Assembly (NCBI GenBank): GCA_934371475.1 | Contig: CAKRNX010000010.1 | Span: 1 to 29,617 of the forward strand | Origin: an uncultured Lachnospiraceae bacterium | GTDB taxonomy: Bacteria; Bacillota; Clostridia; Lachnospirales; Lachnospiraceae | Direction: 5' to 3' | Length of the DNA stretch: 29,617 nucleotides | Shown: positions 15,381 to 23,419 of the stretch, one piece after another | Layout: every line of letters starts with the position of its first letter | Numbering within the stretch: position 1 is the first letter of the stretch | Notes under the pieces: model-generated | What the model saw: the letters and a program-made list of their open reading frames with translations, nothing else | Database searches by the model: none | Told to the model about the DNA's origin: nothing | Made by a program: the position numbers and the translations under genes

Positions 15381-16055
15381 CTATTTCTCAATCTCTCTTG
15401 TATTGTACAGTTCCCGCATTTCCTCCAGCGGGCGGTTCATAATCTGCTCGATCAGCGCGTCGTACTCGCCGTGATGGATTTCTTCCACACGTTTGGTCAG
15501 ATGCCTGCTCTCCGGCTCAATATATTTACCGGTCAGACGTCTTGCCAGCAGACCTACCATCGGATGGGAGATACCTGCCGGACATCTGGTAGAGCAACAG
15601 CCGCAGGCAACACAGTCGAAGGAAGCTTCTGCACACTTTTCAATCTCGCCTCTCTGCGCATATGCGATATACTGCATCACGTTCAGGCTCTGTGGGCATG
15701 CATTGGTGCAGGCGTTGCAGCCGATACAGCTGTAGATTTCCGGATACAGTTCCATCATCACCTGCTCTGTGGGACGCAGATCCCTGATCTCATAGGTACG
15801 CTTGTCTGTGGGGAAGAACGGAATGCTTGCCACATACATGCCTTCCTCTACCTGAGTCTGACATGCCAGACATGTCTTCAGCTCATTTCTGCCTTTGATT
15901 CTGTAAATGGTGGCGCAGGCGCCGCAGAATCCGTGACGGCATCCGCATCCGCGCTTTAAAGTATAACCGGCATATTCCATAGCGGCCATAATGGTCAGCT
16001 CTGCCGGAACCATGTATTTTTTACCGAAAAAATATACGTTTACCATCTTGTCCAT
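15381..16055 (-). CDS. frdB: Iron-sulfur subunit of the soluble fumarate reductase
   Basis: A 224-residue electron-transfer subunit pairing with FrdA. The N-terminal domain is a 2Fe-2S ferredoxin-like fold with C37, C39, C44, C47 (RGCGCRHGFCGAC) and C62. The C-terminal half has two CxxCxxCxxxCP motifs: C110-C120 (CIGCNACTNACP) and C148-C158 (CVACGCCSTRCP), the second with an extra C153. Ordinary SdhB/FrdB has a 3Fe-4S cluster for the quinone site; the two regular 4Fe-4S motifs here look like HdrC instead and suit a soluble partner. It lies 39 bases after flxA and just ahead of frdA. AAAGGA is about 12 bases before the ATG. The E. coli-style name is used by analogy. Confidence 0.85.
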   Translation of the reverse strand: MDKMVNVYFFGKKYMVPAELTIMAAMEYAGYTLKRGCGCRHGFCGACATIYRIKGRNELKTCLACQTQVEEGMYVASIPFFPTDKRTYEIRDLRPTEQVMMELYPEIYSCIGCNACTNACPQSLNVMQYIAYAQRGEIEKCAEASFDCVACGCCSTRCPAGISHPMVGLLARRLTGKYIEPESRHLTKRVEEIHHGEYDALIEQIMNRPLEEMRELYNTREIEK

Positions 16056-16094
16056 TTTCTATCGCAATCCTTTCTCTATAGCGAAAAGTCCTGT

Positions 16095-16973
16095 TTAGTA
16101 TTCACCCGTCATTTCATCCAGCTGGTCGCAGCGGAATACCGGTCCGTCCTTGCACACAAACTTGGAACCGATGTTGCATCTGCCGCACTTTCCAATGCCG
16201 CATTTCATTCTCAGCTCCAGCGTGGTGTAAACCTGGCTTTTCTCGAATCCCATCTCCATCAGTCCTGCCAGCACAAATTTAATCATAATGGGCGGTCCGC
16301 ATACCAGCACCGTTTTGGTCTTCGGAAACTGCAGCTCTTTCAGATAGTTGGGTACAAATCCCACATGGCCGTCCCATCCCTCCTGGGGCTGGTCGATCGT
16401 CAGATATACATTGACGCCCTTCTGCTTCATCCAGACTTCCTGAATCTCTTTGAGCTGGACCAGATCTGCCGCAGAGCGGGATCCGTAGAGAATATCGATC
16501 GTTCCGTAATCGTCTCTGTTGTCCAGCACATAGTTGATCACAGAGCGCAGCGGTGCCAGACCGATGCCGCCGGCAATAAACAGCAGGTCTTTTCCCTTCA
16601 GCTTGTCCTCTACCGGGAAATGATTGCCGTATGGCCCACGGATCCCGATCTCATCGCCCACATTCATTGTGTGCAGATAATTTGTCAGAGTTCCGCAGCT
16701 CTTGATGCTGAATTCCTGATATTCTCTGTTGGTAGGGGAAGAGGTGATGGAAAACATGGCCTCTCCCACTCCCGGTACGCACAGCATTGCGCACTGACCG
16801 GGCATATGTTCAAATACCTTGCCGCCCTCCGGCGCATTGACGCGGAAGGTCTTTACATCCGGCGTCTCGCGGCGGATATCTGTGATGACGCCCACAGACG
16901 GAACCAGCGTGTCATGCTGAAATCCCGGATAGCAGGTGCATGTATGCTCTTTCGTCATTCCTGTCTCACTCAT
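16095..16973 (-). CDS. flxA: FlxA-like FAD/NAD(P)-binding oxidoreductase (hydrogenase gamma-type)
   Basis: The likely entry point for NADH. The start at 16973 (MSETGMTKEH) has GGGAGGTG upstream, and its ATGAGTGA overlaps the stop of the preceding gene by eight bases. The 292 residues follow the ferredoxin-NADP reductase plan: FAD motif MFSITSSP (73-80), nucleotide motif AGGIGLAPLR (134-143) and CGPPIM (225-230), then a 2Fe-2S site C258, C263, C266, C274 as in PyrK and the gamma subunit of group 3 hydrogenases. In Desulfovibrio the homologous FlxA passes NADH electrons to HdrABC through FlxBCD. NADH rather than NADPH is inferred from that precedent. Confidence 0.87.
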   Translation of the reverse strand: MSETGMTKEHTCTCYPGFQHDTLVPSVGVITDIRRETPDVKTFRVNAPEGGKVFEHMPGQCAMLCVPGVGEAMFSITSSPTNREYQEFSIKSCGTLTNYLHTMNVGDEIGIRGPYGNHFPVEDKLKGKDLLFIAGGIGLAPLRSVINYVLDNRDDYGTIDILYGSRSAADLVQLKEIQEVWMKQKGVNVYLTIDQPQEGWDGHVGFVPNYLKELQFPKTKTVLVCGPPIMIKFVLAGLMEMGFEKSQVYTTLELRMKCGIGKCGRCNIGSKFVCKDGPVFRCDQLDEMTGEY

Positions 16974-18030
16974 TGTCAGCACCTCCCACTTTCGCCTCTG
17001 CATCCGCAGCGGCAAACTTTTTGATTACTTTTACAATATTCAGAGATGACGGACACTTGTCCACACATCTGCCGCATCCCACGCAGGAATATATGCCGTC
17101 GTTGTTGGCCGGGAAATATACAAGTTTGTGCATAAATCTCTGGCGGAAACGCTGCATCTGGCTCGTACGGCTGTTCTCTGCCGCCATCAGGGTAAAATCA
17201 GAATACATGCAGGAGTCCCAGCAGCGGAAACGCTTCACTTCGCTTCCTGTGTTGAAATCCCTGATATCATAGCACTGGCAGGTCGGGCACACGAACGTAC
17301 AGGTGCCGCAGCCCAGGCAGGGCTTGTACAGCTCTTCCCACAGCGATGATCCGAAGCGTTCCAGCTCGCTGACATTTTTCCACGCATCCAGAGAAAGTCC
17401 GGTATAGGGCAGCTTCTCTACAATCGCATGAATGTTTTCTTTTTCCTGCTCCACTGCCGCTTCGCCGTCAGCGCCCGCATCTGTGAGCAATCCGCTTAAT
17501 TCTTCCGTCAGTGCCTTTCCTTTTTCGGTTACAGGCTGCCAGTACAGTGTTTCCTCCACGATCCATGCAGCCACATCTGCTGCGGGGTTTGCCGCATCAT
17601 TGCCAAATACGCTGCAGAAGCAGGAGGTTTCCGGTCTGTGACAGGCCATCGCCACAATCACGCCGTGCTCTCTTCTCGCCTGATAGAACGTATCTACCGG
17701 ATCCGTTAAAAACACGCGATCCAGCACTTCCAGACCTTTTACATCACATCCGCGCATACCGAACACAACAAAAGACTGATCCTGCAGAGCCTGCTGATCA
17801 ATGCTGAGCTTCTGTCCGTCTCTCCTGCAGGAATACAGTGTCTCACACTGCGGAAAAAATATATCTTTGGGGGATTTGACTGCCTTTAAGGTATCCAGAT
17901 CCACCTCTTCATCCGCTTTCCAGGGGCCGAAATTCACCTGTCCCGCGCGCTTTACGGGCACAAATAATTCTTTTTGGCTGCCAATCTTCTCAAACAGAGC
18001 GGGCAGATCAGATTTTTTTATCTTATACAT
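16966..18030 (-). CDS. Hydrogenase-beta-like 4Fe-4S protein (FlxB/FlxC type, first)
   Basis: A 354-residue cytosolic electron carrier related to the beta subunit of archaeal sulfhydrogenases and to FlxB of the FlxABCD-HdrABC complex. The N-terminal part holds FGMRGCDVKGLEVLDRVF (89-107), also seen in FrhB-like proteins, and a CHRPETSCFC segment (130-139). Two ferredoxin motifs follow: C238, C241, C244, C248 (with CPTCQC after it) and C316, C319, C322, C326. The start overlaps the previous stop as TAATG, with AGGAG upstream, showing translational coupling. It probably relays electrons from FlxA. Which of FlxB or FlxC it matches best needs an alignment. Confidence 0.85.
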   Translation of the reverse strand: MYKIKKSDLPALFEKIGSQKELFVPVKRAGQVNFGPWKADEEVDLDTLKAVKSPKDIFFPQCETLYSCRRDGQKLSIDQQALQDQSFVVFGMRGCDVKGLEVLDRVFLTDPVDTFYQARREHGVIVAMACHRPETSCFCSVFGNDAANPAADVAAWIVEETLYWQPVTEKGKALTEELSGLLTDAGADGEAAVEQEKENIHAIVEKLPYTGLSLDAWKNVSELERFGSSLWEELYKPCLGCGTCTFVCPTCQCYDIRDFNTGSEVKRFRCWDSCMYSDFTLMAAENSRTSQMQRFRQRFMHKLVYFPANNDGIYSCVGCGRCVDKCPSSLNIVKVIKKFAAADAEAKVGGADNE

Positions 18031-19031
18031 TATTTGCTCCTTTCTGCCACAATCCCAGGCTCCACATCATTAAATGTATAATCTGTCAGTGGGCCCTTGG
18101 TCACACTGTCGGCTCCTGCCTGGAATGTTCCGTAAAACTCATTGATATCCTTGATCAGTTTTCTGTTGAACAGATGCAGCGGAATGCCCTGCGGACATAC
18201 GCGGCTGCACTCGCCGCAGTCCGTGCAGCGTCCTGCCACGTGGAAAGCACGGATAATGTGGAACATCTTTTCTTCAAACTCTGTGGCATTGGCTTTCTGC
18301 GCACTGTCAAACTTGTCCTGATCAAACACGCACTTGATACAGCTGCAGGCCGGACATACGTTTCGGCATGCATTGCAGCGGATACATTTGGACAGTTCAC
18401 TCCGGAAGAATTCAAAACGCTCCTCGGGGCTCATAGCCTCAATGCGTTCCACCTCGGCAAAACGCTCTGCATCCACGGTATCTCTTGATTCGCCGATCTC
18501 TTCGTCATAAATCATATGTTCCTTGCCCTTGCAGACATGGCAGCGCTCCAGCATTGCGGAAGCGTAGGTACATTCTGCCTGGTCACCGTAAATTGTCGTG
18601 ACCGTAAGCTTGTCGCAGGGATCATCCATACCGGCTCCGTCAATCGTATCAATACCTGAAATTCCCTGTGCTTTGATCTTTTCTACATCCAGTTTTCCCT
18701 TGCAGCCTACGCCGATCATATAAGCCTTATCCCGGTCTACCCGATGCTCTTTTAACAGCTGGTTAAAGCTGTAGGTATCGCATGGTTTCAGGAAAACGAC
18801 TGTCTTTCCTTCCTTTTTGGAAGCTTCAATCATATATTTGCTCAGGTTTGCGCCGCAGAAACCGTCGTAAACGAACTGCTCCTCCAGCTCCTGTTCATTC
18901 TCAAAAAATCCCGGCTCCGGATTGTATGACATATCGCCCCGTTTCCAGCCGAGGACTCTCACAGCTTCCCCAGACGCCAGCAGCTCTTTGGCGCGCTCAA
19001 TCAGCTGTTTTTCCATCACTCTTTCCTGCAT
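18030..19031 (-). CDS. Hydrogenase-beta-like 4Fe-4S protein (FlxB/FlxC type, second)
   Basis: A 333-residue relative of the neighbouring protein. It has FLKPCDTYSFNQLLKEH (80-96) and GVGCKGKLD (107-115), a CHVC pair (164-167) and two ferredoxin motifs: C216, C219, C222, C226 followed by CSC, and C269, C272, C275, C279. The ATG at 19031 has GGAGG seven bases upstream and overlaps the end of flxD by 16 bases, so the two are coupled. With its partner it should link the NAD-linked flavoprotein to the MvhD-like subunit. No hydrogenase or formate dehydrogenase catalytic subunit lies in the cluster. Confidence 0.85.
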   Translation of the reverse strand: MQERVMEKQLIERAKELLASGEAVRVLGWKRGDMSYNPEPGFFENEQELEEQFVYDGFCGANLSKYMIEASKKEGKTVVFLKPCDTYSFNQLLKEHRVDRDKAYMIGVGCKGKLDVEKIKAQGISGIDTIDGAGMDDPCDKLTVTTIYGDQAECTYASAMLERCHVCKGKEHMIYDEEIGESRDTVDAERFAEVERIEAMSPEERFEFFRSELSKCIRCNACRNVCPACSCIKCVFDQDKFDSAQKANATEFEEKMFHIIRAFHVAGRCTDCGECSRVCPQGIPLHLFNRKLIKDINEFYGTFQAGADSVTKGPLTDYTFNDVEPGIVAERSK

Positions 19032-19462
19032 CTGATATCCTCCAATCTGACATTTCTGCCAAGAGAATGGATCTTTTCAGCGAACTCATTCATGGTGGCG
19101 GAGAATTTGACTCCCTCTGCAGCTGAAACCCATTCCACTCTCGTTCTTCCGTTTTCCACACCGATATAGTCCAGCATGGAGAAAAGCAGTGTCATACGAC
19201 GTCTCGCATAAAAGTTGCCTGTGGTGTAATGGCAGTCGCCGGGATGGCAGCCACACATGATCACACCATCTGCCCCTTTCTCAAATGCCCGCAGGATGAA
19301 CATCGGGTTCACTCTGCAGGAGCAGGGAACACGGATGATCTTGATGTCTGCAGGATAGGAAAGCCTGCTGCTTCCTGCCAGGTCTGCGCCTGCATAGCTG
19401 CACCAGTTGCAGCAGAAAGCTACAATTTTAGGTCTGAATTCTTCTTTTGCTTCTATTTGCAT
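19016..19462 (-). CDS. flxD: MvhD/FlxD-type 2Fe-2S protein
   Basis: A 148-residue protein of the MvhD family, which docks an electron donor onto HdrA. Family motifs are clear: FCCNWCSYAGADLAG (16-30; C17, C18, C21), IRVPCSCRV (43-51) and MCGCHPGDCHYTTGN (69-83). The start overlaps hdrA by 10 bases, with GGAGGT nine bases upstream. The order hdrA-mvhD is the one seen in methanogens and in bacterial Hdr clusters. It is a stand-alone MvhD of usual length. Confidence 0.92.
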   Translation of the reverse strand: MQIEAKEEFRPKIVAFCCNWCSYAGADLAGSSRLSYPADIKIIRVPCSCRVNPMFILRAFEKGADGVIMCGCHPGDCHYTTGNFYARRRMTLLFSMLDYIGVENGRTRVEWVSAAEGVKFSATMNEFAEKIHSLGRNVRLEDIRCRKE

Positions 19463-21441
19463 ATCGCATCTACCTCCGCAATCAGCTGTCTGTTGGAGAA
19501 GCCCAGCAGATCCATTGCTCCGGACGGGCAGGCTACCGTGCAGGCTCCGCAGCCCTGACAGAGGGCGGAGTTCACACTGGCAAGTCTCCTTACTTCCCTG
19601 ATGCCGTGATCTCTGACTTCTTTTTCAATATACGTAATCGCACCGTAAGGACAAACATTTGCGCAGACAGAGCAGCCGCTGCAGACCAGTTCATCCGGTT
19701 TGGCTGTACACGGGTTCGTCTTCAGTTTATCCTTGGCCAGCAGTCCAATTGCCTTCACGGCTGCTGCTCCGGCCTGTGCTACCGTCTCCGGGATATCTTT
19801 CGGTCCCTGGCATACACCGGAAAGAAATACGCCCGCTGTGGGGGACTCTACCGGACGGAGTTTCGGATGCGCCTCAGTCAGGAAGTTGTTCGTATCAATG
19901 CTGGCTGTCAGCATTGTCGCAATCTTTCTCACATCCGGATTCGGCTCAATCGCAGCCGCCAGGACTACCATGTCCGCTTCCTTCATCATGCGCTTCTGAT
20001 CCAGCAGATCTACGCCCTGCACCAGAAGTTTTCCGTTCTCAGTCTCTGTTACCTTACCGACCTGTCCTTTGATATAATTCACGCCGTACTCTTCTACTGC
20101 GCGGCGGTAAAACTCATCAAAGTTCTTGCCCGGTGTTCTCACATCAATATAAAATACGGTCACATTCACATCCGGATACTTATCTCGGATCAGAATGGCC
20201 TGTTTAGCCGTGTACATACAGCAGATCTTGGAACAGTAGCTTTTTCCTCTCGAATCACTGCAGCGGGAGCCTACGCACTGGATAAATACCATTTCCTTGG
20301 GCGGCTGATGGTCTGACATGCGCTCCAGATGTCCCTTGGTGGGGCCTGCCGCATTCATGATACGCTCCAGTTCCAGGGACGTGATCACGTCCGGACTTTC
20401 CTGGTAAGAATACTCGCCGTACTTGTCCAGCTTGATCATATCAAAACCGGTAGCCACGATAATCGCGCCGTATTTCTGTGTCACAATCTCATCCTGCTGC
20501 TGATAGTCAATCGCTTTGGACGGACACATCTTTTCGCAGACACCGCACTTTCCTGTTTTAAACTTCGTGCAGTGTTCTCTGTCGATGACAGGCACATTGG
20601 GGATGGCCTGTGCAAACGGAGTATAGATCGCTGTTCTGTTGTTCAGTCCCCTGTTGAACTCGTTGGGGATTTTTTTATTCGGGCACTTTTCCATGCAGAC
20701 GCCGCAGCCGGTACATTTATCCATGTCCACGCTGCGGGCTTTTTTACGGATATCAACCGTGAAATCACCTACAAAACCGGATACATGCTCTACTTCACTG
20801 TAGGTATACAGTGTAATATTTTCATGGGCTGATGCCTCCACCATCTTGGGTGTCAGGATACAGGCAGAACAGTCCAGTGTGGGGAATGTCTTGTCCAGCT
20901 GGGACATCCGTCCGCCGATACTGGGGGTCTTCTCCACGATATCTACCTTGTATCCGGCATCTGCGATATCCAGTGCAGTCTGGATACCCGCAATACCGCC
21001 TCCGATAACCAGGGCGCGCTTTGTCACCAGGCTCTCTCCCTGCTGCAGAGGCGTATTCAGATTTACTTTGGCAATGGCCGCTCTGGCCAGGATCACAGCC
21101 TTCAGCGTTGCTTCCTGCATATCTTTGTGAATCCAGGAACACTGCTCACGAATATTGGCAACCTCTACCATATACGGGTTCAGCCCGGCCTTCTCCGCAC
21201 ATTTCCGGAAGGTAGCCTCATGCATTCTCGGGGAACAGGAGCAGATCACCAGACCCGTAAGGCCGTATTCTTTGATCGCTGCAGCCACCCGTGACTGTCC
21301 GGCCTCGGAACACATATACTGATAATCTTCCGCATAGACCACGCCGGGCTCCTGCCGTACTGTCTCCACTACTTTTTTTACATCTACCGTTGCTGCAATA
21401 TTACTGCCGCAATGACAGACAAATACACCTATTCTCTGCAC
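19453..21441 (-). CDS. hdrA: HdrA: FAD- and multi-cluster subunit of heterodisulfide reductase-like complex
   Basis: HdrA carries the flavin that splits electron pairs in bifurcating Hdr complexes. The 662-residue product has an N-terminal cysteine domain (C9, C11, C44, C67, C69, C101), the FAD motif VIGGGIAGIQTALDIADAGY (145-164), LDCSAC (189-194), two central cluster motifs (C243-C253 and C291, C299, C302, C306), a KSYCSKICCMYTAKQ block (400-414) and a C-terminal pair of ferredoxin motifs (C587-C597, C628-C638). Thus it is a full-length HdrA with the extra ferredoxin domain expected to deliver electrons to ferredoxin. It lies between hdrC (16 bases) and flxD. Bifurcation itself is inferred from family knowledge. 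Confidence 0.95.
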   Translation of the reverse strand: MQRIGVFVCHCGSNIAATVDVKKVVETVRQEPGVVYAEDYQYMCSEAGQSRVAAAIKEYGLTGLVICSCSPRMHEATFRKCAEKAGLNPYMVEVANIREQCSWIHKDMQEATLKAVILARAAIAKVNLNTPLQQGESLVTKRALVIGGGIAGIQTALDIADAGYKVDIVEKTPSIGGRMSQLDKTFPTLDCSACILTPKMVEASAHENITLYTYSEVEHVSGFVGDFTVDIRKKARSVDMDKCTGCGVCMEKCPNKKIPNEFNRGLNNRTAIYTPFAQAIPNVPVIDREHCTKFKTGKCGVCEKMCPSKAIDYQQQDEIVTQKYGAIIVATGFDMIKLDKYGEYSYQESPDVITSLELERIMNAAGPTKGHLERMSDHQPPKEMVFIQCVGSRCSDSRGKSYCSKICCMYTAKQAILIRDKYPDVNVTVFYIDVRTPGKNFDEFYRRAVEEYGVNYIKGQVGKVTETENGKLLVQGVDLLDQKRMMKEADMVVLAAAIEPNPDVRKIATMLTASIDTNNFLTEAHPKLRPVESPTAGVFLSGVCQGPKDIPETVAQAGAAAVKAIGLLAKDKLKTNPCTAKPDELVCSGCSVCANVCPYGAITYIEKEVRDHGIREVRRLASVNSALCQGCGACTVACPSGAMDLLGFSNRQLIAEVDAICK

Positions 21442-21457
21442 TTTCTCTCACCTCCGA

Positions 21458-21850
21458 TTACTTTTTCTCTCTGCGGAATGCGCTGACCAGAAGCTGCTGC
21501 GGCAGTTCGGGATCCAGAAGCTGCGGGATCTCATCCGCACTCAGATGGTCGCATCCTCTCTGTCTGATCACTGTCTGGCGCACAGCATCAATCAGCTTGC
21601 CCGGACGCACATCACGGGGACAGCGCTCCACGCAGGCAAAACAGGAAAGACATTTCCACAGGGTTTCTGATTTCAAAAGAGGCTCGATCTCCCCTCTCTG
21701 CACATAGGAGACAAACTGATGCGGTTTGATATCCATCTCCTCATAAGCAGGACAGGATGCCGAGCACTTTCCGCACTTCATACACTTTAACGGTTTCACT
21801 CCGCTAAGCTCACAGATCTCACCGGCCAGTTTCCTATCTGTCTTTCCCAT
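21458..21850 (-). CDS. hdrC: HdrC: 4Fe-4S subunit of heterodisulfide reductase-like complex
   Basis: A 130-residue electron relay between HdrA and HdrB. Two CxxCxxCxxxCP motifs are at C23-C33 (CMKCGKCSASCP) and C67-C77 (CLSCFACVERCP). No membrane segment is present, so it is the soluble HdrC type and not a HdrE-linked one. It starts two bases after the hdrB stop. Confidence 0.93.
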   Translation of the reverse strand: MGKTDRKLAGEICELSGVKPLKCMKCGKCSASCPAYEEMDIKPHQFVSYVQRGEIEPLLKSETLWKCLSCFACVERCPRDVRPGKLIDAVRQTVIRQRGCDHLSADEIPQLLDPELPQQLLVSAFRREKK

Positions 21851-21852
21851 GA

Positions 21853-22737
21853 TCAGTCAGCCTCCTTTCCCATGCAGGCACAGCCGTCGATCAGCTCTGC
21901 TCCCGCTGTCTGTTCTTCCGTGTCCGTACCTTCCTGCATCCCTTCTTTTATTCCCAGCGCTTCCGCCAGAAGTTCTGTCAGATACGATACCTGTAGTTTG
22001 TGCGGTCCCTGATACTGGTTCAGATTGTACATACACAGCGGACAGGCTGTAATCAGCTCCTCTGCTCCCTTTGCGGCTGCAGACTTCATAATGGCTCCGG
22101 TCAGATTCTGTGTAAATTCCTTTTCTTTCAAAGAAAGATATCCGCCGCAGCACTCATTGCGCATGCCATATACCACCGGTTCTGCGCCAAGTGCCCGTAT
22201 GAAGTTTTCAATAATTGTGGGATTTTCCGGATCGTCGAACTGAAGAATACCGGAAGGACGGAGAAGGAGGCAGCCGTAATAGGCTCCGATTTTGCGTCCT
22301 GTCAGAGGATTTGTCACTTTTTTGCTGATGGTATCAAAACCAATCTCGTCTCTTAAAAGTTCCAGATAGTGAAGTACCTTTACCTCACCTTTGTAAGGTT
22401 TTTCTAACTTCATGTAGTTATTCGCACGCATGCTGATATCTTCGGAATGGGCCATATCATCGTTGACACGCTTGATTACATGATGGCATGCTGAACAGAC
22501 TGTCACCAGATCCTGTCCACGCTCTTTTGCCGCCTGCAGAGCACGCACACTTGACAGTTTGTTTCCGATCTCATCCGATCCTAACGGATACACACCGCCG
22601 CAGCACTGCCAATCCGGCAGCTCTTCCAGTTCGACACCCAGCACATTTGCACATTTTCTGGCATAATAATCCAGCTGTTTTGCCTTTGTCTTCAGAGTGC
22701 ATCCCGGAAAATAGCTGTACTTTTTTAACTCTTCCAT
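21853..22737 (-). CDS. hdrB: HdrB: CCG-domain subunit of heterodisulfide reductase-like complex
   Basis: In methanogens HdrB reduces the CoM-CoB heterodisulfide at two non-cubane 4Fe-4S clusters. This 294-residue protein has both CCG sets: C13, C45-C46 (WQCCGG), C81-C84 (CSAC) and C156, C196-C197 (NECCGG), C232-C235 (CPLC). Its C-terminus has an extra acidic tail after residue 258 ending DGCACMGKEAD. It is the first gene of the cluster; AAGGAG is about 13 bases before the ATG, a rather wide spacing. The organism is not a methanogen, so the natural acceptor must differ; given frdAB downstream it may pass electrons to fumarate reductase, or reduce an unknown disulfide. Confidence 0.93.
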   Translation of the reverse strand: MEELKKYSYFPGCTLKTKAKQLDYYARKCANVLGVELEELPDWQCCGGVYPLGSDEIGNKLSSVRALQAAKERGQDLVTVCSACHHVIKRVNDDMAHSEDISMRANNYMKLEKPYKGEVKVLHYLELLRDEIGFDTISKKVTNPLTGRKIGAYYGCLLLRPSGILQFDDPENPTIIENFIRALGAEPVVYGMRNECCGGYLSLKEKEFTQNLTGAIMKSAAAKGAEELITACPLCMYNLNQYQGPHKLQVSYLTELLAEALGIKEGMQEGTDTEEQTAGAELIDGCACMGKEAD

Positions 22738-22871
22738 ATTGAGTATTCCGCTCCTTTCTCGTGGAAAATACGTACACAGAAAGAGCTTTTGCCTGCGTAA
22801 AATATTGATTATTTTTAAATACCCGTTGCTTGCAGCAGAGTATTTGACTTTTGGAGATTATGGGGTTTATT

Positions 22872-22900
22872 ATTTTAAGATTACACATGATACGCGGCAA
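22872..22900 (-). promoter_or_regulatory. Candidate promoter close to hdrB
   Basis: TTGCCG (22900-22895) and TAAAAT (22877-22872) are 17 bases apart on the minus strand, about 135 bases ahead of hdrB. If used, it would free the operon from the riboswitch farther upstream. The 22738-23215 gap has no convincing gene; it also contains interlocking ATTTGAC/GTCAAAT and CTGTTA/TAACAG inverted repeats near 23100-23128. Confidence 0.45.
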
Positions 22901-23215
22901 AAGCCATTCTGCCCTGTAATTACGGGACATGTCTTTTCGACACCATCCCCTGTATATCCGCAAAGACATTCTGCACGCAATTCTGCGCAGTTTCTTCCCC
23001 GGACATACGTTTACCATCCGGCACACAGCATCCCGCCATGTGTCATTCGGCAGTTCATATGTATAGAATTTCAGATATAAGGTCCCCGGTAGATATGCTG
23101 TTATTTGACATTTTTTTAACAGTCAAATGGTATCATTACACATTGTCATAATAAAAACCAGGCATTCCATATCTATGGACAGATGAAGACCGTCACAGGC
23201 AGTCCCAACCTTATA

Positions 23216-23419
23216 CACTTCAAGCAGGTTTCCTGGCTGCAGATCACAGCATGCGGCCGCCTTCTCATGCAAACATACTCGCACAATGGCATTAGCCGCA
23301 CACTCCCTGCTAACAGTGACCGGATCGCTCAGGACTTTCACCTGATTCCCTCTTCACCGGCACCCCCCGGATCGTTTACAGGCAATATCCTGTCTGAGGC
23401 TGTCGGTACACTTGAAATG
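23216..23419 (-). promoter_or_regulatory. Cobalamin riboswitch 1, upstream of the hdr-flx-frd cluster
   Basis: Conserved blocks on the minus strand in order: GGTGCCGGTGAAGAGGGAAT, CAGGTGAAAGTCCTGA, CCGGTCACTGTTA (23323-23311, cf. CCGCCACTG) and GCCAGGAAACCTGC (cf. the usual GTCAGGAGACCTGC). The ends form a P1 stem CATTTCAAG/CTTGAAGTG with one G-U pair. The next gene on this strand is hdrB, 480 bases on. A TTTTTATT run follows at about 23158-23150, but I cannot build a confident terminator, so the expression platform is unresolved. Confidence 0.85.

Noticed and set aside
16095..19031. Flx genes as subunits of a [NiFe] hydrogenase or formate dehydrogenase
   Set aside because: There is no catalytic large subunit or molybdopterin protein in the cluster, and the order with MvhD and HdrABC matches Flx-Hdr better.
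22739..23080. Plus-strand frame of 113 codons ahead of hdrB
   Set aside because: It has no family features or ribosome site and lies in the leader of the hdr cluster.
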